This document shows, one piece after another, positions 34,601 through 42,386 of a stretch of 64,000 nucleotides of DNA. Position 1 is the stretch's first letter, and each line of letters starts with the position of its first letter. This DNA is from Terrimesophilobacter mesophilus (lineage in GTDB: Bacteria; Actinomycetota; Actinomycetes; Actinomycetales; Microbacteriaceae), in contig NZ_JACHBP010000001.1 in NCBI RefSeq assembly GCF_014200375.1, forward strand, positions 1,736,001 to 1,800,000. Direction: 5' to 3'. A program made the translations under genes and the position numbers. The notes beneath the pieces were generated by a model that worked only from the letters and a program-made list of their open reading frames with translations, was not told where the DNA came from and did no database searches.

Positions 34601-35360
34601 CGGTCTGGTCTCCGAAGACCTGGGGGGATGCGACCGGCAGGTCCGCGTACCAGTCGTAGAAGGAGAGCATCGTTCCGCCGAGCATCGTGACGAACCGCGA
34701 GCCGACCCCGTGCGAGACGATCGACATCGCAGGGATGGGCGAGAATCCGGCGATGCGGTCGGGGCCGTAGGTCTTGATCGTGTGCACGTGGGCCGCTGCC
34801 ACGATCTCGGATGCCTCCTCCCAGCTCGCCCGGACGAGGCCGCCCTTTCCGCGGGCCTGTTTGTACGCGCGAGCGGTCTCCGGGTTTCCGGTCACCTCTG
34901 CCCAGGCCAGGACGGGGTCGCCGGTCTTCGCCTTCGCGGCGCGGAAGGCCTCGAGCAGCACGCCGCGCACATAGGGGTAGCGAACTCTGGTGGGCGAGTA
35001 GGTGTACCAGCTGAACGCTGCGCCGCGAGGGCAGCCGCGTGGTTCGTACTCGGGCGAGTCCGGTCCGACGAGCGGGTAGTCCGTCTGCTGCGTCTCCCAG
35101 GTGATGATCCCGTCCTTGACGTAGACCTTCCAGGAGCAGGAACCCGTGCAGTTCACCCCGTGGGTCGACCGCACCTCCTTGTCGTGGGACCACCGGTCGC
35201 GGTAGAAGGAGTCCGCCTCCCTCCCGCCCTTGAGGAACACCGAGCGGAGGTCCTCGGAGACCGCGCCAGGGCGGAGGAATCTGCCCAGATTGACGAGGGT
35301 GTCGGCGAGAAGGCCGTCCGTCCCTGCGCGTGTGGTGCTGGCATCCTTGCGAGTGCTCAC
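31605..35360 (-). CDS. narG: Respiratory nitrate reductase alpha subunit NarG
   Basis: Protein of 1251 residues, the bis-MGD molybdenum catalytic subunit on the cytoplasmic side. The N-terminal [4Fe-4S] site uses His and Cys in THGVNCTGSCSWKVYV. The residue serving as Mo ligand lies in the NSSYLMMWGSNVPVTRTPDAH region, and ATWYEKNDLSTTDMHPF and PHSKWSIHSEYQDN are typical NarG stretches. GTG 35360 has AGGAG six bases before it. It heads narGHJI-narK. Its cofactor would be made by the Mo genes of this window. Confidence 0.95.
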   Translation of the reverse strand: MSTRKDASTTRAGTDGLLADTLVNLGRFLRPGAVSEDLRSVFLKGGREADSFYRDRWSHDKEVRSTHGVNCTGSCSWKVYVKDGIITWETQQTDYPLVGPDSPEYEPRGCPRGAAFSWYTYSPTRVRYPYVRGVLLEAFRAAKAKTGDPVLAWAEVTGNPETARAYKQARGKGGLVRASWEEASEIVAAAHVHTIKTYGPDRIAGFSPIPAMSIVSHGVGSRFVTMLGGTMLSFYDWYADLPVASPQVFGDQTDVPESADWWNSSYLMMWGSNVPVTRTPDAHFMVEARYKGQKVIVVSPDYADNTKFADEWLATHPGTDAALAIAMGHVILKEFLLERKTPMFIDYMKRFSDSAYLIELVKRGDAWVPGKFLMADALPGKDGKVANAAFKPVLLDQNAAPVVPNGSLGHRFSEADAGLWNLDLGDVDPLLSIADAADYDKKSVSIDLPRFDLEPQPGQEHAGGSGTIRRGVPVRQVAGRTVTTVFDLLLAQYGVGRDGLPGEWPTGYDDASSPGTPAWQEEITSVSAATAMRIGREFAQNAEDSDGRSMILMGAGTNHWFHSDLIYRSFLALTTMTGCQGKNGGGWAHYVGQEKVRPLTGWAQFAFGLDWVRPPRQMISTAYWYLATDQWRYDGLPADSLSTELGNGLFAGRTTADTLVESAKRGWMPSYPTFNRNPLDIVDQAEKAGVEPAKYVVDQLTSGDLRYACEDPDSPENFPRVLNVWRANIIGSSGKGNEYFLKHLLGTDAAIRGEESGPDRRPKTIDWVDEAPEGKLDLLVTSDFRNTSTTTFSDVLLPPATWYEKNDLSTTDMHPFIHTFNPAIAPPWEAKTDFDIFHLLAKKISEYAVEHLGVRKDLVASPLLHDTPDAMATPHGIVVDNPELVPGVTMPKLAVVERDYPAFAARMASLGPLSEKLGLITKGVKFNPDVEVADLARRNGVVRSGPTKGRPKLDTDKRAAEMILAFSGTTNGRLGTQGFRVLEKQTGQKLAQLASDNEGRRFTLKDVSDAPVPVLTSPEWSGSEHGGRRYSAFVVNVENLKPWHTLTGRQHFYLDHDWMAELGEQLPVYRPPLDMHRLFDGYSPVGSMEATGAPGSAGRAEVTVRYLTPHSKWSIHSEYQDNLMMLTLSRGGPTIWMSPQDANKIGVRDNEWIESYNRNGVVVARAIVSHRMPEGTVYMYHAKDRTINVPIAETSGQRGGTNNSLTRILLKPSHLIGGYAQLSFAFNYLGPTGNQRDEVTVIRRRSQEVEY

Positions 35361-35466
35361 GGCGGCTCCTGTAGTGCTCGGGGCGCCCCGCGGTCGCGAT
35401 CGCGTCCTTTCGAACAGTCTTGTCGACACGCTCGAGGGCGGCAAGGACAAAGGCCGTGATAAATAT

Positions 35467-35498
35467 CCGGGTCGAACCGGACTCAGGAGGCGTCCTCC
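35467..35498. promoter_or_regulatory. Palindrome and hairpin upstream of narG
   Basis: CCGGGTCGAACCGG (35467-35480) is a near-perfect palindrome (12 of 14 positions) just after the regulator stop, next to an AT-rich TGATAAATAT stretch that could hold the narG promoter. Beside it GGAGG-CGT-CCTCC (35486-35498) forms a short hairpin at the very 3' end of the regulator gene. No clear FNR box (TTGAT-N4-ATCAA) is visible. Confidence 0.45.
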
Positions 35499-36106
35499 GC
35501 GTCGGAGTCGTCCAGGTCGACCGTGCAGGTCTCCGGTCCGCAGAACGGGTGAAGCTCCGTCGCGCGCATCGGCCCGTCATCGATCGCCAGGGCGTCCTGT
35601 ACGAGGACGAAATGCACCGCGCACACCTGCGGGTTGTCATGGGCGAGCCCGGCGAACGGACATCCGAACATCGTCATGTGGGTGCCGCTCGCGTTGATCT
35701 CGGCGTCGAATCCGCACTGCTCCATGTGGTCGTCGAGGGAGTCGAGCTGGCGGGTCCTCGCCTCATTCTCGCCCGTCACCTCCCGCACAGGGAGCAGGCG
35801 ATGCAGGAGGGCTGTTCTATTCTCCGAGGACTCCTGCCTGCGCTTCCTGGCCGGGTCCTGCCGGTCACGGGCGGCACGGTAGCGCAACTGCGGCCGACCC
35901 CTCCCGATGCTCGGAATCGACTCGGAGTCGACGAAGCCCGCTTCGATCAGGCGGTGAAGATGCTCGCGCGCCGTGTTGTGGTGCAGGCCCGTCACGTCGG
36001 CGAGTTCTGTGACCGTCTTCGCGCCGTGTTGCTGCAACTCGTGCAGCAGGTTGATTCTGCTGAGCGAGGCCAGTGTCCGGTAATCCGGGAGACGGCGCGG
36101 AGCCAT
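35483..36106 (-). CDS. HTH regulator with Cys-rich C-terminus, ArnR/SufR-like
   Basis: Protein of 207 residues. The N-terminal 75 residues are a winged helix-turn-helix of the ArsR/MarR kind (LHELQQHGAKTVTELADVTGLHHNTAREHLHRLIEAGFVD). The C-terminal half has five Cys: 131, 149, 162, 189 and 194 (EQC, FGCPF, QVCAVH, HPFCGPETC), a layout like the Fe-S regulators SufR and corynebacterial ArnR. ArnR represses narKGHJI and responds to nitric oxide. Position directly upstream of narG on the same strand (122 bases) supports this role here. ATG 36106 is chosen to start at the HTH domain; it lies four bases before the ATPase stop. Confidence 0.8.
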   Translation of the reverse strand: MAPRRLPDYRTLASLSRINLLHELQQHGAKTVTELADVTGLHHNTAREHLHRLIEAGFVDSESIPSIGRGRPQLRYRAARDRQDPARKRRQESSENRTALLHRLLPVREVTGENEARTRQLDSLDDHMEQCGFDAEINASGTHMTMFGCPFAGLAHDNPQVCAVHFVLVQDALAIDDGPMRATELHPFCGPETCTVDLDDSDAEDAS

Positions 36107-36110
36107 GTCC

Positions 36111-38027
36111 CTATTCAACGCCAACCCGCGCGGGAATGCCAGTGCCCTCCGCGGACGATTCCCGCGCGACCACGACATCCTTCTTTCCTGCGCCGAAGCG
36201 GACCAGCCGGACCGCGTTCAGGATGACGACGAGAACGCTCACCTCGTGCACGAGCATGCCCGTGGACATGAACACCTGCTGGGCGAGCACCCCCGCGAGC
36301 AGCAGCACGACGGTGCCGAGCGCGATGACCGTGTTCTGCTTCATGTTGCGCACGGTCGCCCTGGCCAGCGCGAGGGCGTGGACGAGCTGATCGAAGCGGT
36401 TCGCCATGAGGATGACGTCGGCGGTGTCGATCGACACGTCGGTTCCCGCGCCCATCGCGATGCCGACGTCGGCGGTGGCGATGGCCGGGGCATCGTTGAT
36501 CCCGTCCCCGATCATGGCGACCCTGCGCCCTTCGGCCTTGAGCTCGCTGACCGCGGCGACCTTGTCCTGCGGGAGCAACTCGGCCCGGACCTCGTCGATG
36601 CCGAGTTCGTCCGCCACCCGCTGGGCCGTATGCGCATTGTCTCCTGTGAGCATGACGAACCGACTCACCCCTCGGCTCCGCAGGTCGGCGATCGCGGCGC
36701 CGGCCTCCGGCCGGATCCGGTCGGCGATGGAGGTGATGCCGGAGAGTGCCCCGTCGACGGCGATGAACACGGCGGTGTTACCGGCGCGCTCACGCTCCTC
36801 GGCGTAGGTCGCCGCGTCCTGCGGCAGCAGTACGCCCTCCGTCGCGAGTACCCGGCGCGAACCGATCGCGACCACGTGGCCGTCCACGAGTCCGCGGATA
36901 CCGCCCCCCTTGATCACCTCGACGTCGTGCGGAGAGGCGGGAAGGGTCAGGCCGCGGACCTTCGCCTCGTCGACGATCGTGCGACCGAGTGGATGCTCGG
37001 AGGCGACCTCGAGGCCGGCCGTCAGCCGCAGCATACGGTCGTCGTCGTCGCCTGCGGCGGTCCAGATCTCGGTGACCTTCGGCATGCCCTGCGTGAGGGT
37101 ACCCGTCTTGTCGAACACGAATGTGTCGGCCTTGGCGAGGCGCTCGAGTGCGTCGCCGCCCTTCATGAGCACCCCGTGCCTGGCACCGTTCCCGAGCCCG
37201 GCCACCATCGACACCGGGGTCGAGATGACGAGTGCGCCGGGGCAGGCGATGACGAGGAACGTGAGCGCGAACTCGACGTCGCGGGAGAGGACGAACACGA
37301 GAAAGGCGAGCACGACGATCGCCGGCGTGTAGATGCCCGCGAACCGGTCGAGAAACCGCTGGGCTTTCGTCTTCGTCTCCTGGGCCTCCTCGACGAGCTC
37401 GATGATGCGGGAGAACGTCGTCTCCTCTCCCACCCGGTCGGCGACGACCTCGAGGTAGCCGCTGTCCACGATCGTGCCGCTGAACACCGGTTCGCCGACG
37501 GTGCGGGAGACGGGCAGCGGCTCACCCGTGATGGTGGCCTGGTTCACATGTGCCTGGCCGAGGACGATCGTGCCATCGACGGCGATCGTGCCGCCGGAGT
37601 GCACGAGGACGCGGTCGCCCGGCACGACATCCTCGGCCGGGACGGTGACGGTCTCACCGTCGCGCAGTACCTGCGCCACCTGGGGGGAGAGATCGACGAG
37701 GTCCCGAAGCGACCGCCTCGTCTTCTCGAGAGTGCGAGCCTCCAGCCAGGCGCCGAAGACGAAGAGGAACGCGACGACCGCCGCCTCCACGTACTCGCCG
37801 ATGATGAGGGCGCCGACGACCGCGATGGTCACGAGAAGGTCGATGCTGAAGGCCTTCGCGCGCAGGGCCTGGAACGCGCGCACAGCGGTGGGGGCCCCCG
37901 CTGCGACCGCGGCCACGACGAGCGCGAGGTCACGGACCGGCTCGAGAGAGCCCAGGTGCAGGCCGAGCGCCACGAGCAGCAGCCCGCCGGATGCTGCGGC
38001 GATCCAGAACTTCATGCGACCGGTCAT
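36111..38027 (-). CDS. P1B-type heavy-metal ATPase with CPG instead of CPC motif
   Basis: Protein of 638 residues that pumps a metal ion at the cost of ATP. It shows TITGEPLPVSR, the phosphorylation loop DKTGTLTQG, SEHPLGR, MLTGDN and GDGINDAP. There is no N-terminal HMA domain, but a separate HMA protein is encoded two genes upstream. The membrane metal site reads Cys262-Pro-Gly, lacking the second Cys of CPC pumps, so metal choice cannot be told by analogy. ATG 38027 has GAGGAGAG before it. It is followed by the ArnR-like regulator and the nar operon. Confidence 0.9.
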   Translation of the reverse strand: MTGRMKFWIAAASGGLLLVALGLHLGSLEPVRDLALVVAAVAAGAPTAVRAFQALRAKAFSIDLLVTIAVVGALIIGEYVEAAVVAFLFVFGAWLEARTLEKTRRSLRDLVDLSPQVAQVLRDGETVTVPAEDVVPGDRVLVHSGGTIAVDGTIVLGQAHVNQATITGEPLPVSRTVGEPVFSGTIVDSGYLEVVADRVGEETTFSRIIELVEEAQETKTKAQRFLDRFAGIYTPAIVVLAFLVFVLSRDVEFALTFLVIACPGALVISTPVSMVAGLGNGARHGVLMKGGDALERLAKADTFVFDKTGTLTQGMPKVTEIWTAAGDDDDRMLRLTAGLEVASEHPLGRTIVDEAKVRGLTLPASPHDVEVIKGGGIRGLVDGHVVAIGSRRVLATEGVLLPQDAATYAEERERAGNTAVFIAVDGALSGITSIADRIRPEAGAAIADLRSRGVSRFVMLTGDNAHTAQRVADELGIDEVRAELLPQDKVAAVSELKAEGRRVAMIGDGINDAPAIATADVGIAMGAGTDVSIDTADVILMANRFDQLVHALALARATVRNMKQNTVIALGTVVLLLAGVLAQQVFMSTGMLVHEVSVLVVILNAVRLVRFGAGKKDVVVARESSAEGTGIPARVGVE

Positions 38028-38129
38028 CGGTCTCTCCTCACTCCATGCGCCGTGAACTCCGACGCGACCCCAGTCCACGGCACGCGACGCGAGGGCGCCT
38101 TGACCCCGATCAAGTTCCCGGGGCCGTGA

Positions 38130-38206
38130 TTTCAGACGAGGCGAAGCGCCCGCGCTGTTTCAGACGAGGCGGAGCGCCCGCGCTGTTTCAGACGAGGCGA
38201 AGCGCC
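38130..38206. repeat. 28-bp tandem repeat at the 3' end of the Crp-type gene
   Basis: Copies start at 38130, 38158 and 38186. The first two are full 28-base units (TTTCAGACGAGGCG[A/G]AGCGCC then CGCGCTG) with one difference; the third shares 21 bases and is the true 3' end and stop codon of the regulator gene. The last codons and stop have been duplicated twice into the gap before the ATPase gene. Confidence 0.9.
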
Positions 38207-38895
38207 TCGATGTCGAGGATGTCGACGCGGCGGTTGCCGTTCAGGTGGACCCACTTGTTGTCCTCGAAGGCGGCGAGCCGGCGGCTCAGGGTCTCCGGCG
38301 TCAATCCGAGAAAGGAGGCGACATCCTTCTTGCTGATGGGGAGCATGAAGCTGTTCCGCTGGTAGTCGTCGGCGAGCCCGACGAGGTACGCTGCAACCCG
38401 GCCGGCGGCATCCTCGCCGGTCATCGCGCTCACCTGCTCCTCGGTGGTGCCGAGCCTGGCACTCAGTGTCTCCAGCATCGTGAACGCGACGGAGGGGTAG
38501 CGCAACAGGTAGCTGCGCATGTCCTCGTGGCCGAGGGAGCAGATCTCCGACTCGTCGAGCGTGACAGCGAAGTGATCGGACGCGCTCGGCGAGATGACGG
38601 CCCTCTCACCGAGGAAGTCGCCCGCTCCGAGGACCCGGATGACCTGCTCGTGCCCGGACTCCGTGATCCGGTACACCTTGACCGTTCCGGTGTGGATGAT
38701 CCGCAGGTACGGATTGACGTCGCCCGCCCCGTAGAGCTGCTCATTGCGCGGGACGACCCTGGGCCTGACCCTGCTCGCGATCTCACTGATCTGCGCGTGG
38801 GTCAGGCCGGCGAAGAGCGGCACCTTCGCGACGAGTGCCTCGAGCTCTGCGTGTGCACCATCGCCGCCGCTCTCGTGCCCGTGGTGGTGATCCAT
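38188..38895 (-). CDS. Crp/Fnr-family transcription regulator
   Basis: Protein of 235 residues. It has a cyclic-nucleotide-type sensor barrel (LFAGLTHAQISEIASRVRPR to AVTLDESEI) and a C-terminal HTH_Crp (ISKKDVASFLGLTPETLSRRLAAF). It lacks the N-terminal Cys cluster of FNR (only one Cys, in ICSLGHED), so a [4Fe-4S] oxygen sensor is not supported. The N-terminus MDHHHGHES is His-rich and could bind metal. It lies between the HMA protein and the ATPase on one strand and near the nar operon; it may control either. Proteins of this kind in denitrifiers (DNR) sense NO through heme. Confidence 0.88.
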   Translation of the reverse strand: MDHHHGHESGGDGAHAELEALVAKVPLFAGLTHAQISEIASRVRPRVVPRNEQLYGAGDVNPYLRIIHTGTVKVYRITESGHEQVIRVLGAGDFLGERAVISPSASDHFAVTLDESEICSLGHEDMRSYLLRYPSVAFTMLETLSARLGTTEEQVSAMTGEDAAGRVAAYLVGLADDYQRNSFMLPISKKDVASFLGLTPETLSRRLAAFEDNKWVHLNGNRRVDILDIEALRLV

Positions 38896-38907
38896 GCCTC
38901 TAGTGAA

Positions 38908-39141
38908 TCAGTTGACCTTCTGGCCGAGGACCGGATAGCCCAGTTTCGTGATCGAGTCGGCGATCTCGTCGGCCGTCACAACCGTCTCGTCGAAGGACAC
39001 CTTGACCTTGTTCGAGTTGAACATGACCTGGGCCGATTCCACGCCGGGCTTCCTGCCCACGACGGCCTCGATCTTGTTGATGCACGACGGGCACGTGAAC
39101 GGCTCCGTCTCGAACTTCGCGGTGCGGATGCCGGTGTTCAT
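38908..39141 (-). CDS. Stand-alone heavy-metal-associated (HMA) protein
   Basis: Protein of 77 residues. The metal site is Cys17 and Cys20 in FTCPSCINKIEAVV, followed by the beta-alpha-beta pattern of HMA domains (GVESAQVMFNSNKVKVSFDE, ADEIADSITKLGY). The ATG at 39141 follows GGGAGG. It is the first gene of a minus-strand group with the Crp-type regulator (12-base gap) and the P1B ATPase, which itself lacks an HMA domain; it probably delivers metal to that pump or buffers it. Copper is a natural guess given the nitrite reductase, but the metal is not shown. Confidence 0.88.
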   Translation of the reverse strand: MNTGIRTAKFETEPFTCPSCINKIEAVVGRKPGVESAQVMFNSNKVKVSFDETVVTADEIADSITKLGYPVLGQKVN

Positions 39142-39295
39142 GATCTGACCTCCCTGTACCGAGCCCCTGCGGCCCGGTATCCCCATTGAGCCACCTGGGC
39201 GGCCGGTGCGCCTTGACGCAGGTCAACTCCGCCCGCGGCACTTGTCACGGCGCCCTCCATGGCCGGTCGAGAAGGTGAGGGCTACGCTGGAAGAC

Positions 39296-41086
39296 ATGAT
39301 CCACCCGCCGTCCGACGACCAACTCTTTCCAGCACCAGACAAGGGCTACGCCACGAGCGGGGTCCACACGAGCTATCGGACGGAACTGGTCAAGAAACCC
39401 CACGACGTGGTGGACGAGGACTGGGCGGGCGGAGTACCGCCCCAGTACGGAGTCGCCCCGCGCATCCGTGTCGGTCGTGACAAGTGGTTCAACCTGCTCT
39501 GGCTCATCCCCATCGGACTCGTGCTGCTCGTGGCCGGCATCGCCGTCGCGAAGGGGCTGAGGGATCTCCCCGGCGTCCAGGAGTTCATCGCCCAGTACCC
39601 GGGAGAGTCGGAGCTCCCCGCCGGTGCTCCGGTCGGCTTCCCCGCCTGGCTCGGTTGGCAGCACTTCCTCAACGCCTTCTTCATGATCTTCATCATTCGC
39701 TCTGGAGTGACGATCCTCGCCGACCACCCGCGCCTCTACCTCACCCGGCACTCGACGCCGGGCAAGGACTGGTTCCGGATGCAGAAGCCGGTTCCCGCAG
39801 ACCCGCTCTATACCGCGAAGATGGATTCGCTCACCCTGCCGGATGGCGTCGGACTGCCAGGACGCCGGCACTCGATCGGCCTCGCCCGCTGGTGGCACCT
39901 CGGCATCGACACGCTGTGGCTTCTGAACGGGCTCGTGTTCTTCGTCCTCATCTTCGTCACCGGCCAGTGGATGCGGCTGGTCCCGATGAGCTGGGACGTC
40001 ATCCCGCACTCGATCTCGGTCGCCATCCAGTACCTTTCGCTCGACTGGCCGCTCGACAACGGCTGGGTGAACTACAACAGCCTCCAGCTCATCGCGTACT
40101 TCCTGACCGTGTTCGTCGCGGCGCCGCTCGCCCTCATCACCGGGCTCGGGATGTCTCCCGCCCTGTCGACCCGGTTCCGCTGGATCAGTTCGATCTTCAG
40201 CATTCAGGTCGCCCGCTCGCTGCACTTCGCGGTGCTGTGCTGGTTCGTGATGTTCATCATCGTGCACGTCTCGCTCGTGTTCGCGACCGGGGCGCTTGCC
40301 AACCTCAACCACATGTACGGGGGGCGGGACGACGAGTCCTGGGTCGGCTTCTGGGTCTTCGCGGCATCCCTCGTCGTCATGATCGTGGCCTGGGTGGCTG
40401 CGACCCCGCTCACCTACCGGTTCCCGCGGAAGGTGCAGAAGGTCGGTTACGCCCTCATCGGCCCCGCCCAGAAGCTCTTCGAGCACATCGACGCGAAGCC
40501 CGGCCAGTACACCGAGAAGGACATCTCCCCGTACTTCTGGCACAACGGCAAGTACCCGGAGACCGAGGAGTACCAGAAGCTGCGCGACGGCGACTTCGCC
40601 GACTACAAGCTGCGCATCAACGGGCTCGTGGAGAACCCCGTGGAACTGGACCTGGCCCAGTTGCGCGCTCTCGCCCATCACGAGCAGATCACCCAGCACT
40701 TCTGCATCCAGGGCTGGTCGGGTGTCGCGAAGTGGGGCGGCGTCTCGATGTCGACGATCCTCGACCTCGTGAAACCGAAGCCGGAGGCGAAGTGGGTGAT
40801 CTTCTACTCGTTCGCCCTCGGGCCGGATGGCGGCATCTACTACGACGCCCAGTCGATCGAGCAGATGCGGTACCCGCTCACGATGCTTGCCTACGAGATG
40901 AACGACGAGGACCTCTCGTTCGGACACGGCGCGCCCCTTCGGCTGCGCAATGAGGTCCAGCTCGGTTTCAAGATGGTGAAGTGGATCAAGGGTGTCGAGT
41001 TCGTCGAACACTTCGATGAGATCGGTGGTGGTCACGGTGGATACAACAACGATCACGAGTTCTTCGGATACCGACAGTCGATCTGA
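39296..41086 (+). CDS. Cytochrome b561-type membrane domain fused to sulfite-oxidase/MsrP-like Mo domain
   Basis: Protein of 596 residues. Residues about 60-390 hold several membrane helices of a di-heme cytochrome b kind ([48 protein letters not shown]). Residues about 430-580 are a molybdopterin oxidoreductase domain ([36 protein letters not shown]), with Cys470 the expected Mo ligand. In E. coli the like parts are separate (MsrP and MsrQ). No signal peptide precedes the Mo domain, so the side on which it acts is uncertain. The substrate may be an S- or N-oxide or sulfite. ATG 39296 begins just upstream of the conserved tail and is followed by moaA in the same direction. Confidence 0.85.
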   Translation: MIHPPSDDQLFPAPDKGYATSGVHTSYRTELVKKPHDVVDEDWAGGVPPQYGVAPRIRVGRDKWFNLLWLIPIGLVLLVAGIAVAKGLRDLPGVQEFIAQYPGESELPAGAPVGFPAWLGWQHFLNAFFMIFIIRSGVTILADHPRLYLTRHSTPGKDWFRMQKPVPADPLYTAKMDSLTLPDGVGLPGRRHSIGLARWWHLGIDTLWLLNGLVFFVLIFVTGQWMRLVPMSWDVIPHSISVAIQYLSLDWPLDNGWVNYNSLQLIAYFLTVFVAAPLALITGLGMSPALSTRFRWISSIFSIQVARSLHFAVLCWFVMFIIVHVSLVFATGALANLNHMYGGRDDESWVGFWVFAASLVVMIVAWVAATPLTYRFPRKVQKVGYALIGPAQKLFEHIDAKPGQYTEKDISPYFWHNGKYPETEEYQKLRDGDFADYKLRINGLVENPVELDLAQLRALAHHEQITQHFCIQGWSGVAKWGGVSMSTILDLVKPKPEAKWVIFYSFALGPDGGIYYDAQSIEQMRYPLTMLAYEMNDEDLSFGHGAPLRLRNEVQLGFKMVKWIKGVEFVEHFDEIGGGHGGYNNDHEFFGYRQSI

Positions 41087-42122
41087 CGCCGCGCCGCTCG
41101 TCGACGTGCGGGGCCGCCCGCTCCACGACATCCGGTTCTCCGTCACGGACCGCTGCAATTTCCGCTGCGTGTACTGCATGCCCAAGGAGATCTTCGGGCG
41201 GGACTACGCGTTCATGCCGCGCGAGGAGCTGCTGACGTTCGAGGAGATCACTCGGCTCGCCGCCATCGGAATCGGCCACGGTGTCGAGAAGATCCGGCTC
41301 ACCGGTGGCGAGCCGCTGCTGCGCAAGGGGCTCCCGGAGCTCGTCGCCATGCTGAGCGAGCTGCGCACACCGTCGGGGGCTGCTCCGGACATCGCCCTCA
41401 CCACGAACGGCTCCGCGCTCGCCCACCTGGCCCCCGCGCTCAAGGATGCCGGGCTGCGCCGGGTGACGGTCTCGCTCGATTCCCTCGACGACGCCACGTT
41501 CCAGTCGATGAACGACGTGCGGTTCCCCGTGGCGAAGGTCCTGCACGGCCTGGACGTCGCCCACGAGGTGGGCCTCGGACCCATCAAGGTCAACATGGTC
41601 GTCAAGAAGGGCCTGAACGACCAGGACATCGTCGCGATGGCGCGCCACTTCAAGGGCACCCCGTTCATCCTGAGGTTCATCGAGTTCATGGACGTCGGAA
41701 CGACGAACGGCTGGCAGCTTCGCGAGGTCGTGCCCTCCGCCGAGGTCATCGCCCGCATCCACGCTGAACTGCCGCTCGAGGAGGTCGAGCCGAACTACCG
41801 CGGCGAGACCTCACGGCGTTGGCGGTACCGGGATGGCGAGGGCGAGATCGGCGTGATCTCGAGCGTCACGCAATCGTTCTGCCACTCCTGCTCCCGGGCG
41901 CGCATCTCCGTCGACGGCCGGCTCTACACCTGCCTCTTCGCCGACACGGGGCACGATCTGAGGGCGCTCCTGCGGGGCGGGGCATCGGATGACGACCTGT
42001 CTGCTGCCATGGCGGCGATCTGGCGGGCGCGGACCGACCGGTACTCGGAATTGCGTGGTCTCAACACCCCCCGGCACTCCAGGGGAGCGAAGCGAATCGA
42101 GATGTCCTACATTGGCGGCTGA
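41016..42122 (+). CDS. moaA: GTP 3',8-cyclase MoaA
   Basis: Protein of about 368 residues, a radical SAM enzyme for the first step of molybdenum cofactor synthesis. The SAM cluster Cys are in [12 protein letters not shown]; the C-terminal cluster uses [18 protein letters not shown]; the protein ends in the conserved GG. The start is uncertain: ATG 41016 lies 71 bases inside the preceding gene, and GTG codons at 41025, 41028 and 41037 are alternatives. The first 30 residues are Thr/Ser/Asp-rich and poorly conserved. moaD follows after 13 bases. Confidence 0.93.
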   Translation: MRSVVVTVDTTTITSSSDTDSRSDAAPLVDVRGRPLHDIRFSVTDRCNFRCVYCMPKEIFGRDYAFMPREELLTFEEITRLAAIGIGHGVEKIRLTGGEPLLRKGLPELVAMLSELRTPSGAAPDIALTTNGSALAHLAPALKDAGLRRVTVSLDSLDDATFQSMNDVRFPVAKVLHGLDVAHEVGLGPIKVNMVVKKGLNDQDIVAMARHFKGTPFILRFIEFMDVGTTNGWQLREVVPSAEVIARIHAELPLEEVEPNYRGETSRRWRYRDGEGEIGVISSVTQSFCHSCSRARISVDGRLYTCLFADTGHDLRALLRGGASDDDLSAAMAAIWRARTDRYSELRGLNTPRHSRGAKRIEMSYIGG

Positions 42123-42135
42123 GACGGGTACCGGC

Positions 42136-42381
42136 GTGATCGTTGCGGTCAGATACTTCGCTGCGGCGGCGGATGCTGCGCAGTGCGAGGAGGAACAGCT
42201 CGTGCTCGACGACGGCGCGACGCTCGGCTCGCTCAAGGTACTTCTCGTCGAACGGTACGGCGACCTCATGCGCCGCGTCGTGGAATCGGGCTCCTTTCTT
42301 CTGAACGGCGTCGTGTGCAAGGACGACGCGCTTCCGGTGGGCGACCGAGTGGATGTGCTCCCGCCCTTCGCCGGCGGCTGA
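42136..42381 (+). CDS. moaD: Molybdopterin synthase sulfur carrier subunit MoaD
   Basis: Protein of 81 residues with the ubiquitin-like fold and the C-terminal Gly-Gly (PPFAGG) that is thiocarboxylated. It starts at GTG 42136, 13 bases after moaA. It supplies sulfur to MoaE, encoded at about 46 kb on the other strand, after activation by the MoeZ-like protein. Confidence 0.9.
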   Translation: MIVAVRYFAAAADAAQCEEEQLVLDDGATLGSLKVLLVERYGDLMRRVVESGSFLLNGVVCKDDALPVGDRVDVLPPFAGG

Positions 42382-42386
42382 CGCCG

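Noticed and set aside
36105-38129. Long plus-strand open frame opposite the P1B ATPase
   Set aside because: Antisense shadow of a gene with all P-type ATPase motifs; its Asp/Arg/His-rich translation matches no family.
38130-38206. Tandem array considered as CRISPR
   Set aside because: Units are directly adjacent without unique spacers and derive from the 3' end of the neighbouring gene.
38188-38895. Calling the Crp-type regulator an FNR oxygen sensor
   Set aside because: The N-terminal Cys cluster needed for the [4Fe-4S] sensor is missing.
39245-41185. Long minus-strand open frame opposite the cytochrome b/Mo fusion gene
   Set aside because: Low-complexity Glu/Arg/Asp-rich translation, no motif, real gene on the other strand.
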